A stretch of DNA of 59,447 bases, taken from positions 19,582 through 79,028 of the forward strand of contig NW_003314457.1 of NCBI RefSeq assembly GCF_000143415.4, in the 5' to 3' direction. Under the pieces are notes generated by a model. That model made no database searches. It had not been told where the DNA came from and worked only from the letters and a program-made list of their open reading frames with translations. The translations under genes were made by a program, and so were the position numbers. Source of the DNA: Selaginella moellendorffii. Its lineage: Eukaryota; Streptophyta; Lycopodiopsida; Selaginellales; Selaginellaceae. The number at the start of each line of letters is the position of its first letter. Within the stretch, counting starts at the first letter, position 1. This document shows, one piece after another, positions 44,242-55,027 of this stretch.

Positions 44242-45557
44242 ACTTACATGGGAATATGAGGCAAAAGAATGCCCTTTTATAATCTGCACTACATTAAGTC
44301 AAACATCTAAGGTACAACTAATCAGTTGCTAGACTTTCTTCAAACCCAAATATTCTGATTTATGTGATCTCATGTTTTCTTCTTTTTCTATACTAATGAT
44401 CTTAAACTTATAAATAATAGTAATAATAATAATAATAATAATACTCAAGAATCTCAGTATATTTGTTTAGAAAGAATCTAAACTTTGCATCTAATATTGG
44501 TTCAAATATTAGCATAACTATTGGATTAAACTGGTAGTTAACACCTAGATTAAGAAAGAATATTCTTAAAATTGAGTGCCTAACTAAGCATACAAGTTAT
44601 CTAGATGCCCATCCTTATGCCGCATGGGCATCTGGAGAGGTGGTACATGTGTTAACATCAAGCATCCCACCTAGATTTCTATGACGTTACTGTTTGGTGT
44701 TGGACCCCAATTTTCCCAAGGTAAAAGTCTTTTGTGCAATCTATGTGTCAGCTGTAAATCTCTTTTTAACCTTTAACCTTTATACTTTTGAATTATGGTC
44801 CAAAAGAATATTCTTAAAATAACCTTTATTTTTGTTAGTTTTCAAGGTCATCAGGGTCAAAGGAAATAATATATTAAAGAAGATCACCCACCTTGGTGCA
44901 ACAAGGCTGCCAAGCAGATGCTTTTTGTGGAAATAGTGTGGATTTCCCCAAACTTGAACAGTTGCAACATTTTTGGTGTGCAAATCCACACTATTTCCAC
45001 ACCAAAAATGTTGCAACTGTTCAAGTTTGGTCAACACCTCTTAGTCTAGTTAATTTCAACAGCTAGATCATATTCTTTTTAGAAGTTTATAAAAGCTTGA
45101 TGCCATTGACATGGTTGTGGAGAACTTCCAGGAAGAAAAGAATTTCTGTCTTTGTCACTTTTGAAGGGCTTAATACCTTCAATATAGAATTGAGCCTAGC
45201 AATAGCAAGCTGGCTACATGGGTGAGCTAAGCTAAGCTTGGGTTTGGCTTAAGATCACATATCCTTAACCAAAACTAAGATAACGAGAAAATGATAGCCA
45301 AAACATAAAGATCACAAACACCTATATTTTATGTTATTCCATTTACTTTGTTCTCTTTGAGATGTGAATGAAATACCACCAAAATAAATGCTCACTTCTC
45401 ACTAGTCCCTTTATAAATTGCAATGGTGAATTAAAATGATTTCACTTGGTATAAATTATACCATCATAATCTACTTATTATTTTTATCTAATTATTTTAT
45501 TCAAAAACTTAATATTAAATATGCAAACTAAGGGTTAAAGCGATCATTCTGGCCAGA
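44242..45557. other. Intergenic stretch of duplication copy B
   Basis: Homologous to 1044-2265. It holds an (AAT)n tract at about 44418-44443 and an interleaved inverted repeat at 44926-45030 that copy A lacks. No gene is seen. The sequence next to 44242 presumably includes the extensin promoter, with TTATAATCT at 44278-44286 as a possible TATA region. Confidence 0.6.
44926..45030. repeat. Interleaved inverted repeats A-B-A'-B'
   Basis: A (44926-44945, TGTGGAAATAGTGTGGATTT) is perfectly complementary to A' (44982-45001). B (44948-44979, starting CCAAACTTGAACAG) is perfectly complementary to B' (44999-45030). The two hairpins cannot form fully at once. Copy A keeps only one A-like segment (about 1716-1735) and no B hairpin. 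Confidence 0.95.
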
Positions 45558-47573
45558 TCATTCTCTCCACCGGCGCCTCCGCTTTGCTCCAGGATCTCGC
45601 GGCTCATCGCTGGCCTGGATCCTGGATCCTGGTGGATGCACCACAGCGCGATCTTGAGCGCCGCTCGCCGGGTTTGGATCGGCAATGCTCTCCAGCTCCG
45701 AGGTCATGTACTTGTGGAAGGCGTAGATCGGGAAATACCACTCGCCAGGCGGCGGCAGTGGCGCATTCTCGCATTCCTTGTCTCTGCCGCCCAGCTCCAT
45801 GAGGGCCTTCCTCTTGCCGCGCAAGATATCCAGCAGGAGCATCCAAAGCTATAGACATCGGCCTTGGGGGTGATGGATTGGCTCTCGAGCCACTCTGGAG
45901 CGAGGTATCCCCTGGTTCCTTGCACGGTGGTGATGCTCATCGATTCTTTTCTCATCATCCTCGCCAGCCCAAATTTGGACACCTTTGGCCGGAGCTCTCG
46001 TCCTGCAGCACGTTTTGTGGCTTGATATCGATGCGCTCGCCACACTTCTCGTGGAGGTATGTCAATCCTTTGGCAATCCCCAGCGCGATTGAGTGTCGTG
46101 TCTCCCAGGTTGAGAAGATCTCTTGCGAGGCGGCGAATGAGGACGAGGCCGAGAGGTGGTGATCGAGAGAACTGTTTGCCATGAACTCGTAGACGAGAAG
46201 GTGGCGGTCTCCCTCGGCGCAGTAGCCGAGGAGGCGGAGCCAAGTTGACGTGGTGTACTCTTCCAATCGTGCTCACCTCGGCCTTGAATTGCTTCTCGGC
46301 CTGGTTCACGGTGGTGATGTTCTTCATGGCCATGTTTCCTCTATACACGCTCCCGAATCCTCCCGAGCCTAACTCTTCGAGCGACTTGATGGTCGAGTCA
46401 AAGTTGTAATCGTTAAAGTAGTAGTCTGCTCGATTCACGTGGACGAGCTTTACCGAGATTGGGGAGTTTTGACAAGCTCCCGGTATGTCGTAGTCACATC
46501 CCTTCGATTCGTCGTTTGGATCAACTCGGTGAAAGCCAGGAGCACAGCTGCAAGTTTTTGTGGGCCTGTAGGTGCAGAGAACGAAAGGTCCACATGTTCC
46601 AAAGATGTCGCACTCGAGCATGACGGCTTGCCAGACGACGCTCCAGGAGCCACTCTTGTTCTTCGGGCCGAAGCTGTAGATCCCGAGATTGCCATCGTCG
46701 TCCAGCGTAAGTCTCCTCAACACATTCATAGTCAAGCGCGTAGTCTTGTGAACTCATTGATCCTGATGCCCAGCTCTTTCCAGTTGCGTCGTAAAAGGAA
46801 AGGACGCTCAAGTTCAAGACGGCCGGGAACTTGAGAGAGCGATCAGGCTGGCAAACGTTGTTGTTCAAGACGTGCTCTCCGGTTTCGTCATCCAGGCAAG
46901 TCATGGTGGAGTTCAGTGTTGGATTTGCAATAGACCAGTACTTTTGCGGGATCTCCAGCTTTAAGTTCTTGAGCAGCACCTGACCACTGTTGAGAACAAG
47001 CTGGTATGCTCCAGACTGGGAAATCAACCTCGTGTATCCCAAGGACGGATTCCTTGCGTGCGGAGCTGCTGCTCGGGCAAAAGGTTGTTCGTTGGAGAGT
47101 CGAAGCTCTGCCATGCAACTTTCTTGTCTTTTCCAAGGACAACTAAGTTCCCGTTCTCGAGCAGCGAAGCACTTTCAGCACAACACTGTCCGGGATTGGT
47201 TTGCCACAAGGAGGACGGAGCTGCTCCCATCAGTGACGGAAAGTCCGCCCTCGGCTTTCAACTCAAGCTTGGCATTTTCACTCACCTGGACAAGCTGCCC
47301 GTTTGCCATTGCCATCCAGACGACAGTCTTCTTCGGATCTATATCATACCAGATCGCGAGATTGAAGTTCCGGGTGCTTGAAGACTCAGGCATTACGAAT
47401 CCAAATCCGAAGGTTCCTTCAGGTGATCTCCAAGGGCTTCCTGTTGTGACAGTGCTTCCGCGCAAGAAGTTGGCCAGGACTCTGCTGTAGTAAGTCGAAG
47501 AGAGCAGCAGCATGAGAGTAAGTAGCTTCATGAATGTTGTTTCTGACGTGGTTTCTCCAAAGGTTGCTCTCAC
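45558..47573 (-). pseudogene. G-type lectin receptor kinase pseudogene (copy B)
   Basis: This is the copy B counterpart of 2266-4821. The start (MSETTFMKLLTLM, 47549), B-lectin domain (TFGFGFV; WQSFDSPTNN) and CSCAPGFHRVD cysteine region are recognisable but in more than one frame (breaks near 47060 and 47215). About 470 bp is deleted at 46375 relative to copy A, joining IKSLE to ELGSGGFGSVYRG in frame and removing the rest of PAN, the transmembrane helix and the juxtamembrane part. The catalytic loop reads ERIDIKPQNVL, lacking the VHC before DIKPQN. Further shifts lie near 45990 and 45690. It keeps the normal GGFGSV glycine loop that copy A has lost. Confidence 0.88.
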
Positions 47574-47937
47574 TAAGTTTTTCTTCTTTTTTGCAGTTCT
47601 GTCGTTTTAAGCTATGTGATTATTTCGTTGGAGTTAAGTTCCTGGATTGAATTGATCAAAGCCCAAGTCAATCGCTGTGAAAGTCATCTACTTTCAGGTT
47701 AACTTTGCTAAGGATACTCTTTCTAAGGATACTGCTATTATGTTAGAAACACAAGAAGTTCTTGTGAGGTATGATCACCTTTTTTCAATTGTTTTTAATG
47801 CCATGAATTCGTAGCAAAAATCAGAAGGATATGAGAAATCATGGAGGATATCTTGTAGTTGACATCGACCAAGTCAAAATCAAATAGCTTTCAGAGTTCA
47901 CTTTTTTCTAACTAGTGAGTTTCATTTGCAGGAGAAA
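47574..47937. promoter_or_regulatory. Divergent receptor-kinase promoter, copy B
   Basis: Matches 4822-5134 apart from small indels (an extra TTTTAAGCTATGTGATTA-type segment near 47605-47625 and a longer AT stretch near 47715-47750). Both flanking genes are broken here, so any function is doubtful. Confidence 0.45.
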
Positions 47938-48425
47938 GAACAAGAAGTTTTTGTCCTGATGGTGGCAAAACTAATGACGCTAGTTCTACTGATGCTCCTG
48001 GTCCTGAATTGCAAGGGGATTGGACTGGGAGACAAGCTTTAACAACACTTTTGCATTTGGATTCCGCACAAGCGATGGGATTGGTGAGCTCTTTACTCTC
48101 GCAATCTGGCTTCAAGCACAGGAACAGTAGTATGGGGGGCCACTGAAGCGCTCATCAAGAACGGTAGCATGACTGAGAAACCAAAGATCAAAGTAGGCAA
48201 ACCTAGAGAGCTCGAGCTTAAAGGAACCGGACTCATCATTACAGACAACTCCATGACAATATGACCTATCCACTGTGAGAATTGTTCTATTGCCACCGCG
48301 TCCTTGGAAGAAACTTGCAATTTTGTCCTGCTCGACCTTCCCAAGAGATACTCTCCTTCCTGAACAAGACCATGGAAATACGAGTTTGGTCGCTGGAAAA
48401 TAACGGCTTAGCATGACCAGGCAGC
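47938..48425 (+). pseudogene. 5' fragment of the plus-strand G-type lectin kinase (copy B)
   Basis: Matches the first ~520 bp of the intact gene at 5135-5700: MVAKLMTLVLLMLLVLNC (from 47958), then FGFRTSDGIGELFTLAIW, with a deletion of about 30 bp at 48040 and a TGA at 48261-48263. The match stops abruptly at about 48422, where AT-rich sequence begins. No kinase domain remains. Confidence 0.88.
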
Positions 48426-48770
48426 TAACTCAAAAGCAATAAAGTATATCATTTATAAGATACCACTTTAAAAATCAGATTGAAATTAATATTTATCTTT
48501 TAAAGTTATTGGTAATTTAATATAAGAAATATAAGAAAATAAAGAAATTGAATATCTAAAAAGTTAATATCTTGAGAGCAAGTACAATAGATCAAAATTT
48601 TATTGTAAACTCTTCAAAATAAATAGATTAGAAAATGATAAAGTAGTTAGTATAAATTTATCAAAAACACTTCAGAATATCTCATTAATGATATAATTTA
48701 ATTTTAAAATCTTTAAACTTAAATAGGAAAAACATTTACATTCAAAGTTATGTTTATTATAAAAGCTTTA
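48426..48770. other. AT-rich junction between duplication copy B and gypsy 2
   Basis: About 345 bp of AT-rich sequence with no gene or recognisable repeat. It marks the right end of the duplicated block. Confidence 0.5.
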
Positions 48771-51029
48771 TCAAGGTTAAATGTACAACTACAATGCTGT
48801 ATACTAATATTAGCGTGGTTGCACTCAAACCATTTTACCACTACAATGCTGTTCTTTGGAGACACGTAGGAAACTCACGCAAACATCGAGCATCATCCCA
48901 AGAATGATTTGTTGCAATCACCGTAAAGTGATTGAACCAATAGTACACATCATCCTCAGGATGCCTATGAAAGAACTCCAGCCGAACATGAGGATTGGCA
49001 CCAAGAACAAGAGGAGTTGTACCATGTGTTGTGAATGCTGCCACCAATTGAGTTTTGTTGTTCAATTGCAATCACATGGCATCAAGCAATTGCACCAACT
49101 CTTGCTCCAAAGTCAGAGGAAGAGACTATTGCTTTACCATGAAAATGAATGAAAAGGAAAAAACAAAAAAAGTGAAATGAAAAGAAAACTAAAAGGAAAG
49201 GGATATTTAAATAATGGAAAAGCTAGATCTAAACCAAAATCCTGAAAGGAAAGAACAAAAGAAAGGAAATGGAAAAAACTAAATCTAAATGATGCAAAAG
49301 CTAAATCTAAACCAAAATCTAAACCAAAATCCCAAATCTAAACACTCCTCAAGGATAATGAAAAATGCCCCTCACCTCCACTAATGTGAGTATGCTTGGA
49401 ATATGGGATTTTAGTAGCTATTGAATTGGTTTCAATCCAGACCACTCACTCCTATATATAAACTAGAGTTTTTGGGCTAATTGATATACACATTTTCTAT
49501 ATTCCCTTTCTTCTCCTGGATGTCTTCAAATGTACATTCAGACATGCTGACAATTGTGATGATGCCTTCCAGCAATTGCATCATCTTCGTCAAAAGCCAT
49601 CTGAGTTAGTGATGCAATTTGAAATTCATTTCTGAAACCTCTTGCTTCCTACGGAGCCAAATATGTCGGAGCAGATCAAGCTAGGAATGTTGTGGCCAGC
49701 ACTTTGTCAAGATTTTGTCGGACTTGTGCATGCACTTGTTCCAGCCACCCTTGACGATGCTCTTCACTTGGCACAACATTATGAAATATAACCTTTTCCA
49801 CTTTTCGCTACCTGTCCTTCTGCTCCACTTCTTGTGGGGCTATAACGTTTGCTGTTGGGCATGTGATGAAGCTAGTCACACTTATTGGCATTGTCGATGT
49901 TTTCTGGATTAGCGACCTCCATTTCCTAGGTGGAGACCTTGGAGTCAACAACGTCCTGTTAGTGCTACTGTAGTGGAAGGTTTGGACACCGAGATGTATC
50001 CAAGAAACAAGGAGTCACATGAATAACAGAGGGACCTTGCGTGAATAAATCAATGACCCCTCTATCTTTCTTTCGGGAGTATCATCAAGGGGTTCATTCA
50101 GCACCAGTTCATTTAGTGTTTACTTTCCAAACTCGTTTTTATAACAAACGGTCTTCTATTATTCTCTTTGTGTTGGTTGATATAGGTTTGAGTTTATCTT
50201 CTATTGCTCGACCTGTTGCCATATGTTGCTATCTACACTTGCATCGTGTAGTGGAACCAATTTTCATTCTTTATGGCAACGGCCGTACATATGCATGTGC
50301 ATGGGATGAGGCAGACCTAGTTGTACATGTGGGCGATCTTAAGCTTGAGTTGCAGTCATTGCGGTGCCAAATCAAGCTTTTGACCTCATCCTTGGTATAA
50401 ATTGGTTGCAGCGCAATCATGCCAAGTGTGATTTTGAGGCTTCTCCCCTTTATTTTATACTTCCTTATGTTTCATCCATTCCTCTTACTTCCGTACCTCT
50501 TCGTCTCTTTACTTTTACCTCTGCTTCCATTACTTTTGTCCCCCCACTATTTCCTCCTATATTTCCATCTTGTTTTGCTCTTCCCTTTTCCGATCCCTCT
50601 GACAATCTTTGTGTTGTAGCGGTTGACCGGCTCATGAAGGAGTATTTTGATCTCTTTGAATTTGACATATCGTTTGGGGCCAAAATTTGTATGAGTTCTT
50701 GGTGATGCTATTTCGTTTAAACAATGCTCCAGCAATATTCCAACGGATGATGGACGAGGTTCTTTGTGATATGTTGAAGGTGACTGCTGACTTTATTGAT
50801 GATGTCTTGATCCACTCGGAGGGGACATGGGAGGAGCATATTCGTGATGTTTGTAAAGTGTTGGCTCGACTACGGGATGTTGGTTTAAAGATAAAGCAGT
50901 CGAAGTGTATGTTTGGGTCCAAGGACACAATTTATCTTGGTTATTGTATTTCTCGTGAGGGTTTGCAAATTGATCTTGACAAACTTGTGGCTATTCTAAA
51001 GTTCCCTACTCCAAAGTGTGTGAATGTCA

Positions 51030-51215
51030 ATGTATCACAAAATTATCTTAGAGGAATAATGCAAGTTATATTGAGCACTTGCTATATATGGGTAGACATA
51101 TGAAGAGGCATATAGCACCACCAAAAGAATATATATATATATTAAATATTATTTATCTATATAAGGGAAGTAGAAGTAGTAGTGGCATATTAAAAATCCT
51201 TATAAATTATCCCAC
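51030..51215. other. Insert of unknown type inside gypsy 2
   Basis: Element 1 runs straight from CCTACTCCAAAGTGTG to GATGTGCAACACTTCTTGG. Element 2 has about 180 extra bases between the corresponding points, including an (AT)n tract at 51130-51142 and a (GTA)n-like run near 51166-51182. No clear terminal repeats or target-site duplication were found by eye. Confidence 0.65.
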
Positions 51216-53328
51216 TTGGAGATGTGTAGCACTTCTTGGGCAAGGTGCAATATCTCTATCGTTTTGTTGATTATCTTTCTGATCACACTGCACTATTGTG
51301 AGCGTTATTGAAGTCATCAACATCATCTTTCATCTGATCTCTCAATTGTGAATAAGCATTCGTGGATCTCAAAGAGCTATTAACGACTCCTCCAGTTTTG
51401 GCATATCCTGACTACACTTGACCTTTTATTTTGCACATGGATGCTTTTGACATTGGTCTTGGAGGTGTGTTGATGCAAGAGAGCCTGAGTATGCTTGGTT
51501 AGTGCCATCCTATTGTGTATATAAATTATACATTACAACCAACAGAAGTGAACTACTCCATGACAAAGAAGGAGTGTTTAGCAGCAGTCTGGGGTTTCGA
51601 GAGACTTCATGTATATCTACATGGTTCTCAGACATTACTTGAACATGACCATATTGTTGTTACTTCATTATTGAAATGGAAGAACTTGGTTAGTCGTATT
51701 GCTTGATGGGCTTTAAAGCTTCAGATATATGATTTTGATATTATTCATCGCCTAGGGAGTTCTATAGCTGATGCTAATGCCCTTTCTTGAGCCCCTCTTC
51801 CTTCTCCACTCTCTTCTCATATTTCTGATAAGCTTGTTATTCTAGCATTTGTGGATTTTCTAAATGAGAATTCTGTATTGTCAACAGTTGTTGTACTTGA
51901 CTTTTAGTGTTTACAAGATGTAGAACAAGATCTACCTTTTTTTGATGAGGTCCGCGAGGCTCAAAAGATTGAGCCGTGGATTCAAAGGCTTTGAGATGGG
52001 TTTGAAAATCTTGCATCACTTGCTAATGACTTGCCATTCTAGCATTTAGATTCTCAATATCGCCTTGAAGATGGCTTTTTTTATTTTGTGGGGATAGATC
52101 TTGATGATCCTTTATGGTTGGTGGTGCCTTTCGTCTTTATTCCACTGTTTCTCTATGCTTACTATGATTCTCTTATTCTGGGCGGGCATATGGGATATTG
52201 TTGTGTGACCAAGAAGCTGTATAGATTTTTCTATTGGCTGGAAATGCAACATGATGTTATCCAGTATGTGTGTAGTTGCGTTTGGTGCTAAGTTTGTAAT
52301 ACTCCCCCTCGTGTTGTAAAAGAACAGTTGGAGTCAATTGTAATTTCCCGTTTGTTTGAGTTTTTGGCGTTTGATCATATGGGACCTTTTTCCACAATCA
52401 ACTACTAGCAATGAATATGTTATTATTGTTTTTGACTATTTGACTCGTTGGGTAGAAGTTAGTGCTCTTGTTAGCGCCTTTGCAACTACTGTTGGATACT
52501 TCCTCCTCAATCAAGTGGTGTTCTAGCATTCTTGTCCAAAGCAAATTCTTTTGGATAATGGTCCCGCATTTATGGCTGAGGCATTTTATGTTTTGACGTC
52601 TCGATTGGGGATATGCCACACTTTCACAAGTGTTTATCATTTACAATCAAACGATCTGGAGGAATGACTCGTTTAGATGTTCAAAGGGATGATCATGAGG
52701 TATGTGAACTTTTAGCATTTAGATTGGGATGGTTATTTGCCATTTCTTCGATATGCGTATGTCACAGGGTGCAAAGTTCTATTGGTGTTTCACCATATAA
52801 ACTCTTATATGGTTATGATTCAATATTACTAACAGAGCTAGGTTTACCTTTGCGATTACCACGAGTTGCCAATGCTAAGTAGTGGGATTAGTATTTGATG
52901 AGCATTCTTCCACTTGTCCGAGCAGAGTCTGCCGAACACTTAGGCCACGTACAAATGGGACAACAACGGCGCTACAATTCCCATCATCGTTCACCTGTCA
53001 AGTAAAAAGTGGATGACTTGGTGTTAGTCCATTTTCCCCATTTTACGGTATATGGTTTATTTAAGGGGCTCCTTGCTTAGTGAAAAGGACCGTATCAGGT
53101 ATTGCGGCAAGTTGGACCACAAGTTTATAAGGTTTAGCATGACGTTTAGTAAGTCGATCCTCTAGAAATTATATATGTACAGCAATTGAAACACTTCATA
53201 CAAAGGGATTAGGAACAATTGATACCACTTAAAGATCTACCGATGCCTCCTTTTAATGTTCCTCTAAATCCCGGCCCATCTATAAGAGAACCCTAATGGT
53301 CTTTCATTATTTTGAGAGGAGGGAATGA

Positions 53329-53490
53329 TGTGAGGGCCAAGTGTACGGTTACGATGCCGTATATTGAGATTTTGGTAGTCGTTAAATTGGTTTCAATTCG
53401 GACTACTTGCTCCTATATATAAATTAAGGTTTTTGGGCTAATTGATATACACATTTTTTGTATTCTCTTTTCATATTCTAAGCACTCACA
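53329..53490 (+). repeat. 3' LTR of gypsy 2
   Basis: 162 bp, shorter than the 176-bp LTRs of element 1 because about 14 bp (ACTAATATTAGTGT...-type) are missing after GCCGTATA. Confidence 0.85.
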
Positions 53491-54386
53491 TTGGCTCTAA
53501 TTTTCATATTTATTTCTTTTTACTTGATTATTCAAGATAATTAATTCTTAATATAAAACTTAGATAAACTATTTCAATACAGTGAATAGAAAATAGTTTT
53601 AATCTTCTATGGCAGTTTTTTTATCATAGTTTTCTTTTATAAAAAATATAATTAATTAATATTCTAGCTTTATTTCTTAAAGTATAGAATTATAAAATTA
53701 TATATTCATGTGATGTTACTTAAAATAATTTAAAACGAATTTTTAATTAAACAATCTAGAGTTATAACTAGAGTTATATCCATGATTTAATAAAGTAAAA
53801 TTAGATAATTAATACTGATTTCAATTTAAATAAATTATACTAAATTTCTATTTTTATTTATGAAATTATTTAAATTTAATATATTAAATCCTAATGAGAA
53901 ATTCAATTTAGTTAATCATCTTAAAAGAACTACATCTTGGTCTTCATATAATTTATATACTTTTTCAGCCTTTGTAATCTCCTTTTCTTATGATAAATTT
54001 TATATTAACGTTAGTTAAATTACTCTAACTACAATATCTTAAAAACTATAGTTTATAAGGTCTTATTCCACATCTACATTCAATTTCAATCTTCTATTGT
54101 GTTCAGTCCATCTTTTATATATTAAGTATATATAGAACAATATATTTTCTTTTATTATAAATATTCTTGAACTAATAAATTTAAGTGCTTACTTTTATAA
54201 AAATTTAAAAGTTTACTCAATTCATTAAACATGTTTTTCTTTTTTCAGTTGTAAAGATCTTAATAATTAGTCTTGGTTAGAATATTGTAACATTTCTATT
54301 CTTTTATTTGATCAAATTTCAGGCGTTTTTGGACCTCATTTTGCCATCACAATAACAACAGTTTATTATAGAAGGATTTTGGGAGA
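53491..54386. other. Very AT-rich stretch without genes
   Basis: About 900 bp dominated by A and T, with no open frame of note and no repeat recognised. Confidence 0.5.
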
Positions 54387-55027
54387 TTGTTACTTTTCAG
54401 GGTGCTAAATCTGAGGTACAATCAATTAAAAGAGCAAGGGTTTGTGTTGACAGAATTAAATCAAACTGGTTTCTCACACATAGCAGGTAACCTCTCCAAA
54501 GTTGCTACATGGACAGAACAAGAAGCCTTTGACACAAGTAAAAGTGTGCAAGATCAAGCATGCAGGAGGAGCGTTGTGGCCAGTTCTAGACTTGCTGTGG
54601 ATGTAGAAAGAAATTGAGGACAGACAACCAATTTTGAATCCTACCATAGCTAATGATGAAAGGTATTGAGAGGTCCTGAAGTTCTAGAGCTAGAGCACAA
54701 CATTAACATTGCGAGTTCACCACCCAAGCTTACCACCAGGTGGAACGCACCTCGAGCAGCTTGAATAACCAAAAACCACAAATCAGCAATCCATGCCAGC
54801 TTGAAAAATAAAAAATCGGCAAACTGTTCAAACTATATACAGTATTTATTAGTATAATTTGCTGTGATTCGAGCTGCTAATTATTGTCTTGTTTGTTATC
54901 CGGAAGAATCTGCGTCGGCCGTCCGTAAAATCCTCTCCTCGAGTACTCTCTCCATCTTCGTGCTGCTGCAGCCGCTCGGTTGCGCTTCTCCCCAGCTTGT
55001 TTTTCCCATTCTTCTGTTATGCCACAC
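54387..55027. other. Possible gene fragment and 3' flank of the DnaJ-ferredoxin gene
   Basis: A 76-codon plus-strand frame (54387-54617, containing TELNQTGFSHIAGNLSKVATW) has a fairly protein-like composition, but I do not recognise it and find no exon partners. It may be a gene relic or chance. The rest down to 55027 is presumably 3' UTR of the minus-strand gene. Confidence 0.3.

Larger units (their letters stand above)
48771..53490 (+). mobile_element. Degenerate Ty3/gypsy LTR retrotransposon 2, with rearranged 5' end
   Basis: Same family as the element at 20021-25932. The 3' LTR is 53329-53490 (TGTGAGG...CTCACA), with polypurine GAGAGGAGGG at 53314-53323. RT sequence at 50687-51020 reads LNNAPAIFQRMMDEVL and FIDDVLIHS. 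RNase H (51530-51790) and integrase (52080-52880) pieces follow with many stops. The 5' end is scrambled: LTR start (48771-48818), an inverted LTR-end/leader/gag piece (48819-49405), the middle of the LTR (49406-49510), then gag onward. A ~180-bp insert at about 51030-51215 is absent from element 1. Part of protease/RT between 50690 and 50700 is deleted. Confidence 0.88.
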
